Below are positions 60,731-64,000 of a stretch of 64,000 nucleotides of DNA, piece by piece. The DNA comes from Nissolia schottii (taxonomy: Eukaryota; Streptophyta; Magnoliopsida; Fabales; Fabaceae): NCBI GenBank assembly GCA_003254905.1, contig QANU01102472.1:70264-134263 (forward strand). The letters run 5' to 3'. Below the pieces are notes generated by a model. It worked only from the letters and a program-made list of their open reading frames with translations, had not been told where the DNA came from and searched no databases. Positions within the stretch are counted from its first letter, which is position 1; each line of letters opens with the position of its first letter. The translations under genes were made by a program, and so were the position numbers.

Positions 60731-63073
60731 ATGGCATGATTTTATTTATTAAGTCCTTATTCGTTTAAAATAACAGTCAAATTTGGTACATTTTAAGATT
60801 TTAAAATATTTGTCAACTATAAATATATATCAAGATAGTTGGGAAGTTCTATTTTCTAATGGCATACTCTTACTTTTATTTTTTATTAGATACTATTAAT
60901 TTTATTGTGTTTATTAATAAATAATAATTACACAAGCAAATAGAATAGAGTATTAATTATATTAGTGAAATTGATAATGATAATTTCCCCACTTAACTTA
61001 TGTTGTATTATTATCAAAATCATTTATTATTTTTCATAATTTGTATATGCTAACCCTAATTTGTATAGCAAGGTTAAATATTTGGATGATGTATAGAGTT
61101 AGGCTCTTTCACTTTATATGACATACACCGACCCAGGAGCAATTGATTAAATTGTATACTCTAGGAAAACAGCCAAAAAGAGTTATTTCTCAAATCCATG
61201 AACCTTTCATATATTAATGTAAGTTGTAATTTTCATAATCTTACAATTAATGCATGGACGTAAAGCAAAGCAGAAAAAGACATATAAATCACAAGAGGTA
61301 TATGATATTCAAAAATGTTTATTAAAGGAAAACTACACCTTGAGTGGACTCTATCAATTCTTCTAATTACTTGATTAATTTGTTTCACTTTCTCACAAGG
61401 GAGACTAAATCATAAAGTCTATCATATTCTCGAACTCTATATACTAAATCATAAAGTCTTAAAGTCATATATATTTTTCTTCATACATGCATTTATACAT
61501 TGGTAAATCATGTGTAAGAGATCATCTCCCACAAGAAGCAAATCATTATGTTCTCTAAATTGACGTAACTAAAATCTTTTAAGAACGTTTAATGTTTTAA
61601 TTCCTTAAAAAATGAATTCATGTTCTTTCCTCAATAAGTTATCTCTCTAGATTATGCAACAAGTATATCAATTATCTCTAGCATAACTAGAGGTCTCAAA
61701 TTTGAGTTTTGTATATGCAGCAATTTTAAATTTCAAAATGAAGAGCTTTGTTATTTAAAAAAAATTACTTAATTAAAATAAGATTGTCTTCGATAAGAAA
61801 ATATACGTGGTGATAAATAAAGAATAATTCAATTAATTTGGAAAGTAAATTTACTTTTCTAGTTATTATATAAGTAAGCATTTGTCCGAAATCAAATACC
61901 AGCAGAGAAGCCATCCTAAAAAAAACCAAACCAAACCAGCAGAGAAGAAACCAGAAAGGAGAAAAGAACGTGTGTGCGCACAAGTCACGATTGGCAATGC
62001 TTGAAAATGACAACAAACTGTATACAGATAAAGATATTCAAAGAAGTACACGTAACACAGACGATCTTCTAGTAGATGGGGGAATCAAACACCTACCATA
62101 TGTGCAAATTTTGCACAACTAAATCACAAAGGCAATAGAACCTCTTAGATGCTTTTAGAATAATAAAAATGATTTTCTTTATGTATTAATTATCACATGA
62201 TATATTATTTTTTTATTTTATTTTGTAAAAAAAGAGTTTATTAATAATGCTCTTAAAACACTTATTAAAGAATTAATAAATAAAAAGTTTTAATTGAAAA
62301 AATGTTAAAAGCTTAAGAATCAGTTTAGGTTAACAACTTGTTTAAATTATTATGTCAAAGAAACTTTAAAAAAAGTAACATGTGAATAAATTATTTTGTA
62401 TTTGAATATACAATATAAAAAAATTATGTTTTGAGTGTTTAAAAAATACTTTTTGAGAAATTATATATTTTAACTTTTTTAAAAAGCACTAAAAATGAAT
62501 TTTTGTATAGTGTAACCAAACAAAACCAAAACTTAAAATATAATTTTTGACTTGTGAAGGGTTAAAAAAAGTCATAAGCTATGTTATCCACACGTGAACT
62601 AAGTCTTCAATGTATTGAAAGTGTTGAGAAGCTTAAAATATTTTACATTAGGCCTCTTAATAAACAAAAATTACTATTATCTTTTTTAAAAGAAAGAAAA
62701 TAATTCTATTTATAGAGATGGATGATGGTACTTACAAACAAATTGAAAAGAACACATCAAATTTAACGCTGATAAGATACATGAAGTTGTGTCATATTAT
62801 GAAGGCTTAGAATACCAAAAACTTGATAAATGTTTTGAAAAGGAGAGTAACAAATAATATATAATACATTTTTTTCTTGAATTAATTAACAATATTTGTC
62901 AAAACCAATATCTCTCAAAAGTTTAAGTTGTTGGATAGAAGAAATTGAATGGTTTTATATTTTATGTCTCTTTACAAATCCATTTATGCAATAGCCCTTT
63001 CAGCTTGTGGTGTGGAGAATTTTTGAAAATGAGAATCAACAATGGTTAAGTTCTAGATCTTTTAATCATAATA
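60731..63073. other. AT-rich intergenic spacer
   Basis: More than 2 kb with no reading frame, RNA or element ends that I can support. Poly-A/T and short ATTA tracts are frequent. Confidence 0.4.
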
Positions 63074-63081
63074 GTTGAATG

Positions 63082-63958
63082 TAGGGGTGTCAAACGGGCC
63101 GACCCGCTAAGGCCGGCTCTTTTAGGCCCGCGAGCCTAAACAGACCGGGCCAAAATTATGCTTATTTTTAAGATTCGGCTCGTTTATGGTCGATCCGCCG
63201 GCCTAAACGGGTCAGCTCGCCAGCCCGTTTATTTTTAAAAAAATATTAAAATTTTGGTCTATTTTTTATGATTTAAATACATAGTTGTGAATAAGTATAC
63301 GCAATCATTTTTAATTATTTTTATCGTCTATCTATTAATTAATCTGAAAGAAATAGCTTAAATGGTTGATTGCGATATTATATTTTTTTTTTGTTCCTTC
63401 AACTATTTTGCTTGAAAGATATCAAATGCTTTAAAATGCTATTTGAAATCGATTCATGAATTAATACAACTTTCATTAATTAAATGACGACATTGATGTG
63501 AGTACTATTATGTTATTGATCAAAAACATAATTGAAACTTTTTCTCATAGATTAATCAATAATAAAAAAGGTTTGAAAGTACATAATAAACTTGTAGGGC
63601 GTAGGCACTCATTGAAGGAATAGAATGCAAAATTTATCAATATCTATGTTATAGCACTTCAGTTGTATAGCAATATAAAAATAATTAAGTAGTTAAGCAT
63701 AACAAATAGTTAAACATGTTCAATTATAAGTAAACTCTTAAATTCTAAAATAAAATTTAAAGTCCAAAATGAAACTTTTAAAACTTTTTTTTATATAAAT
63801 AAAAAAATATTTCACAGGCTCACGGGCTAGCCCGCGGACCTTAACGGGTCAGGCCAATTGTTTTTTAAATTTTCACTGGCCTATTTTTTTTACATCTAAA
63901 GCCCGTCCATTTAACCAGGTAAACAAGCCAAGCCCGCGGACTCATTTTGACAGTGCTA
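63082..63958. mobile_element. hAT-type non-autonomous element, imperfect 8-bp target duplication
   Basis: The left end TAGGGGTGTCAAACGGGCC and right end GGACTCATTTTGACAGTGCTA are imperfect inverted repeats. Flanks GTTGAATG (63074-63081) and ATTGTATG (63959-63966) match at six of eight bases. The subterminal GGCCTAAACGGGTC and AACGGGTCAGGCC motifs are shared with the elements at 50794 and 57825. The centre is AT-rich without coding capacity. More diverged than the other two, so probably older. Confidence 0.7.
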
Positions 63959-64000
63959 ATTGTATGCTTTGATACAGTGCCAAGGACCAAATTTAAGAAT

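Noticed and set aside
1-64000. CRISPR arrays, operons, phage or bacterial genes
   Set aside because: Spliced plant genes throughout; no regularly spaced identical repeats of the CRISPR type.

Overview
The window is nuclear DNA of a flowering plant, most likely a legume close to soybean. It is AT-rich, its genes are split by GT-AG introns, several genes match dicot families closely, and the intergenic DNA is full of small transposons and retrotransposon remnants. No bacterial, phage or CRISPR features are present.

Layout. 1-14600 is gene-poor repeat DNA: an inverted LTR fragment at the left edge, a gypsy-like LTR remnant, a duplicated AT-rich segment (about 2540-3430 and 5690-6836) whose second copy received two insertions, a cluster of palindromes near 8.0-8.2 kb, a 1-kb inverted-repeat element, a decayed copia fragment and a MITE. 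14678-17590 (+) is a three-exon NAC transcription factor of the JUNGBRUNNEN1/ANAC042 type. 18832-23192 (-) is a ten-exon SWAP70-like PH-domain/coiled-coil protein. 25193-28422 (+) is a divergent two-exon SKP1-like gene with a repeat-filled intron. 30010-36063 holds a simple-sequence tract, a 5'-truncated copia fossil and, nested inside it, a 2.8-kb solo LTR with an exact 5-bp target duplication. 36944-44610 (+) is APC5, 20 exons, 922 codons. 45463-47785 and 51348-52971 (+) are a tandem pair of 4-hydroxyphenylpyruvate dioxygenase (HPPD) genes: the upstream one is a pseudogene with several independent lesions, the downstream one is intact. 53593-55922 (-) is a three-exon GDSL esterase/lipase with SINE copies in its first intron. 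57306-57377 (-) is tRNA-Glu(UUC). 59711-59959 (+) is a small intronless SAUR-like gene. The rest is AT-rich spacer with three hAT-type elements (50794-51113, 57825-58643, 63082-63958) and an LTR-like fragment near 60.2-60.7 kb.

The genes do not form a pathway; they are ordinary independent plant genes covering stress transcription, Rho-GTPase/PH signalling, ubiquitin ligases (SKP1-like and APC5), tyrosine/tocopherol/plastoquinone metabolism, lipid hydrolysis and auxin response. The most informative local event is the HPPD tandem duplication followed by decay of one copy. I found no convincing undescribed biological system. The best leads are the odd SKP1-like protein, the short palindrome cluster, an unexplained open exon-like segment inside a GDSL intron, and the GC-rich cargo of one hAT element. 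Exon boundaries were set by eye from splice consensus, reading-frame continuity and remembered family sequences; no alignment or transcript data were used.
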